From Avena insularis (Eukaryota > Streptophyta > Magnoliopsida > Poales > Poaceae): a stretch of 64,000 nt of DNA. The DNA lies in assembly GCA_023614405.1 (NCBI GenBank), contig CM042693.1:154272731-154336730 (forward strand), given 5' to 3'. This document shows, piece after piece, positions 10,358 to 22,459 of the stretch (positions are counted from its first letter, which is position 1; each line of letters begins with the position of its first letter). Made by a program: the position numbers and the translations under genes. The notes beneath the pieces were generated by a model that saw nothing but the letters and a program-made list of their open reading frames with translations, had not been told where the DNA came from and made no database searches.

Positions 10358-13300
10358 TGTAGAGGGAGTGTCCCAACCTTTATTAACATAAGGTGGTGTC
10401 CCCTGTGTTTACAATGCTAGTCCCTGGATCAATAGCTAGCATCCACAGTTAAGATGTAATATCAAGAAACAAAGGTCATAATATAACTTTATAACCAGGA
10501 ATAACATAATTTTATTACATCTTTACATAGCTCATTTGGCTATTACATTACATTGCAGTGGAATAACTATAAGCATGGGGTCCTTCATCTTCAAAGTGCC
10601 ACAGGCAGATGTTGGTTGTAGACTTTGTAATCCTAATCAATCATTCTTCACTAAAATCAATCAAACCTGCAACATTACAAGTTACAGCCACAAGGGTCAA
10701 TACTTTGGAATAGTATTGGCAAGTTTCACCTCTATGTTGAATATAAGTGGATCCTATCATTACATGCATTTTTGGCTATGTAGGGTTTAAGGCTCATTTG
10801 CATAAAGCAATAATTTATACTATCATTCAAAATGGTTTTAACTTTGATCAAATCTTTGAAAATCCCTTGGCAAAGCCCAAGTGTTTAAGTTGTTAACAAA
10901 ATCTCCTTGCACACCTTGGTAACCCCAAGTGTATCAAGTTTTCAACAAAATCTCTTGAGCTCCTTGGTAACCCCAAGTGCATCAAGTTTTATCAAATCTC
11001 TTGAGCTCCTTGGTAACCCCAAGTGCATCAAGTTTTACCAAATCTCTTGAGCTCCTTGGTACCCCCAAGTGCATCAAGTTTTTGTTTTAGAAATTGGAAT
11101 GTCGAGATTTCCCATAGCTTCAAACTTTAGTTGCTCAGTATTGTCCATAACCAGGGACACGGCTAAGTACTTAGATTTTATTATCTTCTGCAGAAGTTGC
11201 ACACTTTACCCACATGTCACAATCCCATCTTTGTGCCACCAGTGGCCACTGGATTAGTGCTCACCAAGATGGAGTGCTGGCAGATTGAGAATGTGACAAA
11301 GTCTTTCCAGAGGGTCCTCCCATACACCATTGCTAGCTTGTCTTCAGCACCCATGTAGGATTCCAGGTCCCCATGTCTAGTAAAATGAAGACAATGCATG
11401 GGTCTTCCCAATGTAGTTGACTAAGCCAGAGCCATAATAGCATGTGGTTGCACACGAAAGCCACAATTGGAGAAACATGTTCAATCTCTAAGTTTCCTGG
11501 GTGGTTTCCTTTGGAGCACAACACAAAGAGATTGCCATAGACATGGTTCCTTTTGTTGTCACCTTCTCCAAAACTCAAAGTATCCTTGGCCACCCAGGTG
11601 TTTCATTGTGTCCTTGTTCTATTATATAAAATCACAAGTCCTTTTCTCAACTTCATAAAATCTCAACATGTATCTCTTTTCAAAATATGGCATGGCTAAG
11701 CATGTAACAACTACATTGTTTTCACTAAGGAATGTACAGGGTATCCTATTAGGATTTAGCATAGCATAAGTATAAAATTATTTTCATGCATGTTTCAAAA
11801 TCCACTAAGTATAATGAAAATATTAGGACTTTAGATGATAGTGTAACTTGCCTTTTTGGTAGGGAATGTTGGTTCACTCCTTGATCTTGCTAGTCTCACA
11901 CTTTTATAACTTCACTACAATCAATCAAGCAAACACAATATCAACTAGCATTCCAAACCAATAATCAATCAACAATTCACACACATAAAACAATGGAATC
12001 TAGGTCATGCATGTAAGCATGCAAAAAGATAGTTTTATTTGCAAGGATGGTTTCCACTAGGCTTCTAAACTTTGTAAGGTTCAAAGTGGTCATTTTCCAA
12101 AGTGGCAAAGTCATTTGCAAAAGGGTTTTATCCATAAACCATTTTCAAATCCATTCAACATTTTATGTGGTGAAAAACATTTTTATCAAAGCAAAACTTT
12201 TAAGTCTTTCACCAAAAGAGTTGCTAATTCACAAACTTGGTGTTTTGGGTCAGTAGGTTTGGTCCAAAACATTTTCCCAAAGTTTTTACTCCAAAATTAA
12301 TTTCATAGCCAAACCATTATTTTTAATTGGCTAGAAATGGGCTAAATCAAGTTTTTTCATCCTAAATTTTACCAAATTCATTTTCAAAACCATGGGTTGG
12401 TTCCTAGGGTCAGTAAGTTCATCACAAACTAATTTGCCAAGGTTTCATCCTCAAAAACATTTTTGAATCATTTTTCTAATCTAAACAAGCATCCAAAAGT
12501 TTCTGCAAAAACAAACAATCTAATAGATACTATTTGTTAAACAAAAGGTATGGTTGGCTAGGGCTTTCTCCACTGATTCCAATGATATCAAATTTGCAAT
12601 TTTTGGACGTGTGGATCAAAAGTTACAGGGTTTTCAAATTGCAACTCAAATCTGTTTTAAAACAAATCTGGCCACGCGTCACAACGTCACTGGCTGGTAC
12701 CGGTTCGGGTGGATCGCGTGCTATAGACCGTAGGATCTAATTTAGATCGAGCAGCGCAGAGGCATACGATACCTGTTCGCTTATATTCTATCACAGCCAT
12801 ACGATCTAGATCTAACGGATGCTAACAACAGACCACTAACTGGCGGCGCGACGACGGTTGCGCGCGGCGGCGGTGCTCTGGCTATGGCGTAACGGCGAGA
12901 ACAGGAAGCGAGAGGAGTAGGGGAGATGCTCACCAGACTCGCGAGGATGTGGCGATGCTTGGCGTGTGGTCGGCGTGGCAAGGGGCGCTCTGGGTCTGCA
13001 GTAATTCCTCGCTGGAGTTCCTGCTGGCGTCGGTTGCGCGTGGTCGTGGTCGAGGGCGAGGCTGTGGAGCGCGAGAAGGCAAACCGAAGGTATGGTTAGG
13101 TGCAGGAGATCCTGGAGATGACGCGAGCGTGAAGGAGAAGGCTTGGGGCGGTCTGGACTTATCGGAGGAGCTCGACGGAGACGAGACAGACGGCGGCGAC
13201 GCTCTGTGTCGTGCCTGTCGACGCTAGGGGACGCGCGCGAAGCGGAGAAATCGAGAGATGTGTGCAGGAGTGAGTCTGCGCGTGTTCAGGGAGGCACGGG

Positions 13301-14452
13301 GTGATGAAGCTCGGCTGGAATTGGAGGAGGAAGCTCGTCGGAGACAGAGGTGCTCGGGGAAGAATTGGGGCGGCCTGGGGGCGTGTTGAGATGGGGCGAC
13401 AGAGGGGAAATGGAGAGGAGAAACAGGCGTTTTAACGTGCATGGTCAAGGGGCCGTTTAATGGCGTGGTTAATGCGTATTATGCTGGACTTATTTTGCCT
13501 GCAACGGCCGGCGAGGGGGAAGGCGCTGTCACCGTGGGTGAGAACGATGAATAGGAGGAGGTGGGGTCGGCTGGTCAGCGGGAAAGGGAGTGAGGGAGGT
13601 CCATCATTCATTCATTGGGTCGAAACGAGTGTGAAGCGTTTTTCTTCGGGGAGGGGGAGCTGGGCTGGTTTGTTGGGCTTCTTGGGCTTGGCCAGTTAGG
13701 CTGAGTCCGGCTTCTATTTTTTTCTTCCTGAATCCTTTTTCTTTTTCTATTTCCTATTTTTGTTTTAAAATTTCAAATATCCAAACACTACTCAAATCAA
13801 TTCAAACAATCACCAAACTTTGCAACTATGGATTTGGTTCTGTTCAGTAACATAAACCAAAATTCCAAAACCTAAATAATAATTTTAGTAATAGGGTCCA
13901 TTATTTACTAAATAAGTAGAACTTGTTTCAAAATAGATTTTGTTTTTAATCCAAACTCCATTTTGAAAACTAAAAACCAAATCAGTAGGTTTTGTTTGAG
14001 AATATAAAATACTTGGAAAACTTATTTTAAATAAGTAAATAAGTTTTGATGTTTTGGAAATAGTAAAACCTCTATTAATAAAACTTGGATATTAAATCCT
14101 TATTATTTTATTTGAAAAGCCTTTACTATCAAAATAAAATGTTTTATTTCAAAAGCTTGGCCAAGGTTTAATTTGGCTCTTTAAAATAATCTTTATTTAT
14201 AAATCCACCTTTTCTTTTGGAAAACCAAATCCTTTTATTTTAAAAGATCCAAAATAGTAATTTTAAATATTTTTATTTCTTTTAATAAATGTTTTATCTT
14301 TTTAAATCCCTTTAGGATTTTATTTGATCCAACTTGGTTTGAAGTTCCAATTGGATTCAAAAAGCTTCTTCTCACTCTGAAAATCAAACAAGGTTTTATT
14401 TTATTCATTTATTTTTCACATTACAAGATTTGGAAAATCTTGGGATGTGACA
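10358..14452 (-). repeat. 5' LTR of element B
   Basis: It is nearly identical to 4438-8546. Visible differences include about a dozen substitutions in the first kilobase, a short replaced segment near 11378 and small deletions near 13240 and 13600. It contains the 46-48-bp array at 10914-11086. Confidence 0.92.
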
Positions 14453-15612
14453 GAAATCCACAAAAACCTTTGCTGCACTCCCGCGACCGATGGGGAGATT
14501 CAGAGGACAGAAAGTCTCTGTTCCGGCACCCTGCCGGGACAGGGAAGTGCCCCCGAAGCCATCTCCATTGATCTACATCGCCATCTTCATCACCATTGTT
14601 TATTCCCATGATGAGGAGGGAGTAGTTCTTCCTCAGGGCTAAGGGCTCTACCGGTAGCTATGTGTTCATCTCTCTCTCTCTATGCATGATCTTGTGGTCA
14701 TGAGCTTTGTAATCAAGTAGATCTACCTTGCTACTCAAGTGCTTCATTAGATCTCTGCTCTCCTCATGTGTGTGAAAGTGACAGCATGCACGCCATGGTG
14801 GCACTTTGGCTAGATTGAATATTTGTTATGAGTTATATTTAGAGTTGGATGTCTCTATGAAATTATGGTGTTTGTTGGAACCATCTAGCGCTCAAGGTGA
14901 TAGTGTGGGGTTATCTAGATTGGGGAAGGCGGACTTTGAGGATTGCTGTTATAGCCCTACCATGGATTAGAGTGTCCAACCGAAGAGTAGTTAAGAGTAG
15001 TATCATGAAGAGAGGATATTTATATAAGACAGTGTTCACTAGTGAAAGTATGATCCCTAGGCCTTGTTTCTAAGCATTGAAACACCGTTTGCTACTAGAT
15101 CTGTTGCATGTTGCTTGCTTCCTTCAGTTTGCCTTTAGTCTGTTCCTCCACGCCATCAGCTATTTTCTGTCACCGTTACCCCATGTCAACAACAACTCAG
15201 AATCTCTTTTCTAGCACTGTTACAACTTGTATTTCACTATCTCTTCGTCGAACTAGTGCACCTATACACCTGACAAGTGTGTTGGGTGTATTGGGGACAC
15301 AAGAGACTTCTTGTTTATTTATTGCAGGATTGCTTGAGAGGGAATACCTTTGGCCACTTCCTCTGTGAGTTCGATAAACCTTGGGTAATCCACTTAAGGG
15401 AAACTTGCTGATGTTCTACAAACCTCTGCACTTGGAGGCCCAACAACTGTCTACAAGAATAGAAGTGCGTAAACATCAAGCTCTTTTCTGGCGCCATTGC
15501 CGAGGAGGTATGGTAAAAGGTACTCACATCCTCTGGTGTGAGTGCTCGAAGTTATTTCCTTGAGATTCTGCAATTTTGTCTTTTTGTTTCTTGTTTTCAC
15601 TAGTTAGGCTTA

Positions 15613-17419
15613 ATGGAAAACAACAACAAAATTAGAGAGCTCTATAGTATTTATCTTTAGTTAGGACATGAAGTGTTTGAAGAAAAAATAAAAACCTATG
15701 GAGTTTTATTTGCATGCTAATAGCAATGTTATTAGTATGAATTTTTTGAACACCATTGTTACTAATGGTATGGAAACTCTAAGCTTGGGGAAGCTAGTTT
15801 TTATGAGAAAGATCTTTTTAGCTCCCCAGCTTTAGGGAAGAAAATTTTCTCTGATGATACTTTATCTCCCATATGTGGTAATTCTAATGATACTTGTGAT
15901 GTTTTAAATCCACATACTGAAAGTGTCCCTTTTAAAATACCTATTGAAATTGTTGAACGTGTTATGAATAACTGCTATTTTGGAGATAGAACTGTCCATC
16001 CTAGTGATCATTTACTCTTTATACATGAATTATGCGAGTTGTTCAAGTGTGCAGGTATTTCAATGGACCAAGTTAAGAGGAAGCTATTCCCTTTCTCACT
16101 TAGGGACAAAGCAAGGTAGTGGTATGAGCTACTAGATGATCCTCATCATTTGGAGTGGAAGGAACTTGAATCTCTCTTTTATTCTAAATTTTATCCTCCT
16201 CATGAAATTCATAAAGATAGGAATTATATTTATAATTTTCATCCTCATGAGGGAGAAAGTATTTCCCAAGCTTGGGGGAGATTGAAGTCACTAATGCTCA
16301 AATGTCCCATTCATGAGCTCCCCAGTAATGTTGTTATCAATAATTTTTATGCAAGGCTTTCAGGACATTACAAGGACTATCTGGATACCTGTTTAGAGGG
16401 ATCCTTCACAAGTAAGGAGGTCAAGGCTAAGTGGGATCTTCTTGAAACAATTCAAAGCAATACCGAAGGTTGGGATAACAGCAAAGGTAAAAAACCAGGT
16501 ATAAGCTATGAGTATGATTGCATTAAGTCTTTCGCTAAAACTGCTAATTTTCAAGAGCTTAGTGCTATATATGTTATTGATCCTCAAATTCTTGTTAAAT
16601 ATTATGGATCCTTTGCTTCCCATATTAATGCTCCTAAATAAAAGTGGGACATGTATCATGAACCTTTTAAAGACACTTACATGGAAAATGAAAATGTTAT
16701 TAATGATTGCAATAAACATGCTCAAACTTCTGAAAGTACTATTTCTTATAAGCATATTAATTTTTGTAGTATGCATAGACCTTGTGAGAAGAATCAAAGA
16801 GAAGAAGAATATTGTATCACCCACTGGAATGAAAAAACTAGAAAGTGGTATAAGGCTCTAGATGATCTTGGTAAAAAAGTTTGTGCCCTCTATCCTTTTA
16901 TTTGTGAACTTTGCTTTGAAGTGGGTCATTTCAATTTTCAATTCTCAGGCCATAATAATCCTGTAAGTTTGTATTGTGATAACATGATCACTGATAATCA
17001 ACATGATGAACTTACATTATTTTTGGGGTGTGAAGAGTTATCAAGAAAAACCTCTTTGATAGACATGAGTACTTTTGATATGAATAGCGTCCTGCATGGT
17101 TGTCATCTTTATTGTGTTGAAAACTGCCACGCAAATACTTATATAGAAAATCTTATAAAAGACGAAATTTTACCAAATTATGACAGGACTAATATGTGTT
17201 TTGATCTTATTAATGAAAAGGAGGATTCCTCCAAAGTATCTTCTATTGTCTCTAACAATAAACCAGGGTATGTGGAGAAGCTTCCTTTCAAGCCTCACCC
17301 TCCTAAAGAGGAGAAGGAGAAGAAGAAGAGGAGTAAAAGGAGAGAGGAAACGGTATCTTCCCCTAAGCATGTTACTCCTACCATAGTTTTTGCTAATGAG
17401 TCTGAACTAGATGATGTTC
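15613..17419 (+). pseudogene. Athila-like gag, cut off at LTR2
   Basis: An ATG at 15613 (MENNNKIRELYS) opens a gag that can be followed to 17419. A block HELCELFKCAGISMDQVKRK, then LFPFSLRDKAR and YSKFYPPHE, marks the retrotransposon gag domain. A Cys/His patch (HINFCSMHRPC, then FICELCFEVGHF) near 16760-16930 may be a degenerate finger. A Lys/Glu-rich stretch precedes the end. In-frame stops lie near 15658, 16116 and 16639, with further damage near 15780. Translation runs straight into LTR2 at 17420 without a purine tract, so the 3' part of the element, including all of pol, is missing. The largest intact parts are 16150-16641 and 16651-17419. Confidence 0.75.
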
Positions 17420-18954
17420 TGATACGTTGGAAACGTATCTATAATTTTTGATGCTCCATACTTGTTTAGTATCTACTTTGCTTTGCTTTGTCTATACTTT
17501 GAGGTGTTTTTATATATTTTCTGGAACTAACCAATTAACAAGTTTCCACAGTGCCAGTTGCCAGTTTTCTTCTGTTTTTGGTTCCAGAAAGGCAGAAAAT
17601 CAATATTCTCGGAATTGGACGGGACAAAAGCCAAAGTTATTATTTTTCCTGGAGCAACACAGAACCATGAAGCAGAGCCGGAGGGGGGCCACAGGGTGGC
17701 CAAACCCCCTAGGCGCGGGTGGGCCCACCCCGTGCCTAGGTAAGGTTTGGGCCCCCTGGACCCCCACCAACCTTGATTCCTGCGCCTATAAGAAGCCTCC
17801 GATGGGAAAACCCTAAACAATCTAGAAGAAATCCACGAAAACCTTCGTAGCGCCGTCGCCACCAAAAGGGAGATTCGGGGGACAGAAAGTCTCTGTTCCG
17901 GCACCCTGTCGGGACGGGGAAGTGCCTCCGGAGCCATCTCCATCGATCTCCATTGCCATCTTCATCACCGTTGCTGATTCCCATGATGAGGAGGGAGTAG
18001 TTCTTCCTCAGGGCTAAGGGCTCTACCGGTAGCTATGTGTTCATCTCTCTCTCTATGCATGATCTTGTGGTCATGAGCTTTGTAATCAAGTAGATCTACC
18101 TTGCTACTCAAGTGCTTCATTAGATCTCTTCTCTCCTCATGTGTGTGAAAGTGACAGCGTGCACGCCATGGTGGCACTTAGGTTTGGGTCTACATAAATA
18201 CTCTTTGTGCTTTAATAGATCTACGCTTTTCCCCACGTGTGTGAAAGTGACAACGTGCATACCGTGTGTGGCACTTTGGCTAGATTGAATATTTGTTATG
18301 AGTTATATTTGGACTTGGATGTCTCTATGAAATTGTGGTGTTTTTTGGAACCATCTAGCGCTCAAGGTGACAGTGTGGGGTCATCTAGATTGGGGAAGAC
18401 ACACTTTGAGGTGTGCTGTTATAGCCTTACCATGGATTAGAGTGTCCAACCGGAGAGTAGTTAAGAGTAGTATCATGAAGAGAGGTTATTTATATGAGAG
18501 AGTGTTCACTAGTGAAAGTATGATCCCTAGGCCTTGTTTCTAAACATTGAAACACCGTTTGCATCTAGATCTGTTGCATGTTTGCTTGCTTCCATCCTTT
18601 TGCCTTTAGTCTTTACCTCACCGTCAAGATATTTTCTGGCACTCACACACGTTACCCCATGTCAACAACAAGTCAGAAGCTATTTTCTGGCACCGTTACC
18701 AGTTGTATTTCACTATCTCTTCGCGGAACTAGTGCACCTATACACCTGACAAGTGTATTGGGTGTGCTGGGGACACAAGAAACTTCTTGTATCTTGATTG
18801 CAGGATTGCTTGAGAGGGAATACCTTTGACTACTTCCTCCCTGAGTTCGATAAACCTTGGGTAATCCACTTAAGGGAAACTTGCTGCTGTTCTACAAACA
18901 TCTGCACTTGGAGGCCCAACAACTGTCTACAAGAATAGAAGTGCGTAGACATCA
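17420..18954 (+). repeat. LTR2 of the Athila-like array
   Basis: It starts TGATACGTTGG and ends GACATCA, 1,535 bp. It is longer than LTR1 and LTR3 because of an extra segment near 18181-18276, a diverged tandem copy of about 60 bases of the preceding sequence plus a spacer. A TATA-like CTATAAG is at 17786. It serves as the 5' LTR of the internal region that follows. Confidence 0.88.
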
Positions 18955-18964
18955 AGCTCTTTTC

Positions 18965-18982
18965 TGGCGCCGTTGCCGGGGA
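18965..18982 (+). other. Primer-binding site, exact tRNA-Asp complement
   Basis: TGGCGCCGTTGCCGGGGA begins ten bases after LTR2 and matches all 18 bases of the complement of the plant tRNA-Asp 3' end. Confidence 0.88.
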
Positions 18983-19088
18983 GGTAAGGTAAAAGGTACT
19001 CACATCCTCCGGTGTGAGTGATCGAAGTTATTTCCTTTAGGTTTTGCAATTTTGTCTTTTTGTTTCTTGTTTTCACTAGTTAGGCTTA

Positions 19089-19835
19089 ATGGAAAACAAA
19101 AAAAAATAGAGAGCTCTATAGCATTTATCTTGAGTTAGGACATGAAGTGTTTGAAGGGAAAATTAAAAAACCTATGGAACTTTATTTGGATGCTAATAGC
19201 AATGTTATTAGTATGAATTCTTTGGACACCATTATTGCTAATGCTATGGAAAAGTCTAAGCTTGGGGAAGCTAGTTTTGATGAAAATGATCTTTTTAGTC
19301 CCCCAGCTTTGGAAGATTGCTATTCTATTGCTTATGATGATACCAAACCTCCAATATATGATGATTACAATGATCAGTATGATATTTTCAGTCCACCTAC
19401 TATTGAGGAGAAAGTTAATTGTGATTACAATCTGCCTCCTATTTTTGATGATTATGGTGATGAGAATAATGATGATAGCTATTTTGTTGAATTTGCTCCC
19501 ACTACAATTAATAAGAATGACTATGCTTATGTGGAGAGTAATAATCATTTATCCTTGTGGATCATGATAAGAATGTTTTATGTGATAGTTATATTATTAA
19601 TTTTATTCATGTTGCTACAGAAAGTTATTATGAGAGAGGGAAACATGGTTTTATGCATCTTAAGAATATTAAGTTTCCCCTCTTTATGTTGAAAATTTTG
19701 AAGTTGCATTTGTTTTGCTTTCCTATGCTTGTTTCTTTGTGCTTTTATGACTTGTTTCTTTACAAGATTCCTATGCATAGTAAGTTGGTTAGACTTAAAT
19801 GTTCTTTGAATTTGCTTCTTGATGCTCTCTTTTAA
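19089..19835 (+). pseudogene. Acidic Asp/Tyr-rich protein of a non-autonomous Athila-like element
   Basis: The frame opens near 19089 as a close relative of the gag N-terminus at 15613. A one-base loss near 19100 means the continuous frame begins only at about 19140 (HEVFEGKIKKPMELYLDANS). It then departs from gag into an acidic region with PPIYDDYNDQYD and DSYFVEFAPTT motifs. A frameshift near 19550 joins it to 19557-19835, which has a hydrophobic C-terminal half. I recall a similar protein in many wheat non-autonomous Ty3 elements, but its function is unknown to me. No catalytic motif is visible. Confidence 0.6.
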
Positions 19836-22459
19836 ATCAATTCATATTTCCTATGTGAGCATCTTTGAAACTATCTATCCTAACTTAAAGGCATTAAAGA
19901 AAAGTACTTGTTGGGAGATAACCCAAGAGTTTTCTTGAGTATTGGAAGTTATTACTTCTGTAATGACCTCTCCTTATTTTTTTTGTTTGCTTTTTGTGCC
20001 AAGAATGACCTCTAATGAGAGGGCAGTAAGATTTGGGGAGTTGCTGTCCCGAAACAGATTTCTGTCCTCCGCCAAAAAAAATTGCGAGGAGTCTCTGTAA
20101 TTCGGATTGATCTGAAAATTTACGAATAAATCCCCCAGTATGTTATATAACTTTCATTAGTCCAACACTTTGATTTGAGAAACAGAAGGTCTTCGAAGAA
20201 ATAGGTTTCTACCTGCTGGTCTGTTTTGACAGATTTCTGCCATTATTTGCATTTGCTTCTTATTGATTCCTTTTTGAAGGTGAATTGAGATTTTTGAAGG
20301 AGTTGATACAGTAGCATGTGTTTTTATTGAAAATTCTTGTTGTTCCAAAATATTTTCCTAAAGGTCTATTATCTTTTGAATACACTAATGTTCCTAATGA
20401 AGATTGTGTGAAGTTTTGTATGAAGGAAAATTTGCAGGTGTAGAGAAAGAATGATGTAATGAGATGAAGAATGGACACAAGCTCAAGATTGGGGATGCCA
20501 CCCCGTGTCACCCCAAGAAGTATTAAATAGGTACAAGCATCAAAGCTTGGGGATGCCCAAGGCATCCCCTTCTTCATTAATAAAAATCTCAGGTCTTTCT
20601 AGACACTTCATTTTATTGTTTCATGCATTGTTGTGTTGTTCTTGGAGCGTCTTAGTTTTTGTTTGCTTAGTTTGCTTGAGTAAGTTGTTTGGTTACACTA
20701 CACTTCTTTTGGAGAGAGACACACTTTGTTTCCATTGCCTAGAACACTCTAGTTTTCACTCTTATTGTTTTGTGAGTGTTCTCTTTTGCTAGCACTGTGT
20801 TTAGCCTTATTTTTCTTGTTCTTTTAGCTTAGAAATTTTTAGTTCTTCTTTGTGGATTTATGAGACAAGCTCACTGGTCTTTATTGATTATTATCGTTGT
20901 GAGTTGTTTCAAATAGGTTGATTGGTGTTGGAAAGGAGTAGTAAGTTCTTGCTTGTAAGTGCAAGGGGAGCTTGCATTGACTGTGACTTAGACTTTAGCA
21001 TGACATGCTAGGCATTGTTTTGACCTTATGCTTGGTGATTATTGTTGTAGCATGTCTTGTTCCAAACAATTGGGATTGCCTAGTGTGCCTTGAAGAAATT
21101 ATGTGTTGTTTTAGCATGCAAAAATCATAGTATTGTGGTATTCTCCTTTGATGCTTTGTTTGGGTTGACTTGGCACATGCTCACACCATGTTATGACTAT
21201 GACAAGTCACCATTGTCCTCTATGATCATTTAGTCCTTGACTTGTAGTACCACTCTATGCTTTGATTAGTAATGCTTTGTTGCTCTGCATGATTATGGCC
21301 ATTATGCTCTCTTAGTTGGTTGCTCCCAGTCTTTTGCTCGCCTCCACTTGTATGAGTAAGTTCTACTCATTCTTCCAACTCCCAAGAAACCAAGTTATTC
21401 CAAAGTGTCCACTATAAATTCCTATGCATGGCGGGTTACACCATTCCAAGTATATTCTTGTTTTCAGCTATCTTCCAATTTAAAACTATTTTTTTATGTG
21501 AAAACTTAGTGATTAAAGCCCTCACAAACTTGATGGCATGCTTTATATTCTTTGCCCCTATTAAACTTGAACCATTGTGTCATCTATGTTGTATATGCTT
21601 GCACTTATACGTTTGAATTAGCAGAACCGTGCTGTCACGGGGAACGTTTTCAACATTGCACTTATACTTTGTACTCAGTTGATATCATGCTCTTTTGTCT
21701 ATGGATGTCATGGAGTTTGTATTTTGTGTTAGAGAAACGCCTGAGCCGCTAGCCTATTATGCCTAATCATGGTGAAAACTTGCAGCATCACCATAGTGAC
21801 ATTTATGAAGCATTCTTCTTATAAAAAGAGACACATTGAGAAAAGAGGAAAGAGATAAAAAAAGCACCATATTCCCATGGTAAATAAGAAGATTGCTGAG
21901 ATGCTCATTGTCTGCTTGCCTTGTCATTTTGGTTACGGGAAAGCTCCTGTACCATGTGCAAGGGGTACCCCATTGGCGGTTCTCAATGATATGCAAATAC
22001 TTACAATGATAAGAACTTACATGTGATATTACTTGTTCATTCTGTGTGCAGTGTCCCAAAGCTTATTGATTGATGCATATTGTGATATTACTTGTTCTTG
22101 TGCTACTTGTTTAAAGTCACCCTTGTGAACTTTGAAGGTGTCCTATGCATCTATTTGCTACTCTATGAGGGACAAGCTGATTGCCACTATGCCATGTTTT
22201 CTGTATGTGAAACACACAAATGTTTTTCAATGCATGTTATTCATGATCTTTGTTTGTAGCCTTTCATGTTGCATGAATAGTTACTATGCCCTATTGTTAG
22301 AACTCCATCTTTCATGCACATGTTTAGAGTTCTTTGATCCCAACTTTCAATGCTTGCAAATGGTTTGATGTTGATTTTGATGGTGCATGTCACCTCAAAA
22401 CTTATTCTTTTTATCACTTACCTACTCGAGGACGAGCAGGAGTTAAGCTTGGGGATGCT
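19836..22459 (+). other. Non-coding internal region of Athila-like element, with purine tract
   Basis: About 2.6 kb have no credible frame. At 20549-20569 GGGGATGCC and GGCATCCCC form a 9-bp stem around CAA, preceded by AAGCTT. The same AAGCTTGGGGATGC recurs at 22446-22459 as the polypurine tract directly before LTR3. Pol is absent, so this element is non-autonomous. Confidence 0.75.

Larger units (their letters stand above)
4438..14452 (-). mobile_element. Element B: non-autonomous LARD-like LTR retrotransposon with zinc-knuckle gene
   Basis: The structure is complete: two LTRs (4438-8546, 4,109 bp; 10358-14452, 4,095 bp), an 1,811-bp internal region, a 5-bp target duplication GAAAT on both sides, a primer site complementary to initiator tRNA-Met and a purine tract. 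The orientation of the primer site, purine tract and gene puts it on the minus strand. The LTRs differ by roughly 1% over the first kilobase by eye, which implies recent insertion. There is no capsid, protease, RT or integrase, so it must be mobilised in trans. Very long LTRs around a short internal domain match the LARD class (large retrotransposon derivative), but known LARDs usually lack a coding frame. Confidence 0.92.
4036..15478 (+). repeat. LTR1 of plus-strand Athila-like array, split by element B
   Basis: LTR1 consists of 4036-4437 and 14458-15478 (about 1,423 bases without the insert). It lines up along its length with LTR2 and LTR3. A TATA-like CTATAAG lies near 4391. Element B sits inside it with a GAAAT duplication on both sides (4433-4437 and 14453-14457). 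The right end CATCA is followed by a primer site (15489-15506, two mismatches to the tRNA-Asp complement). At diagnostic sites LTR1 resembles LTR3 more than LTR2. Confidence 0.85.

Noticed and set aside
16393..16824. Minus-strand Ile/Phe-rich frame of 143 codons
   Set aside because: It is antisense to the clearly recognisable gag of the Athila-like element.
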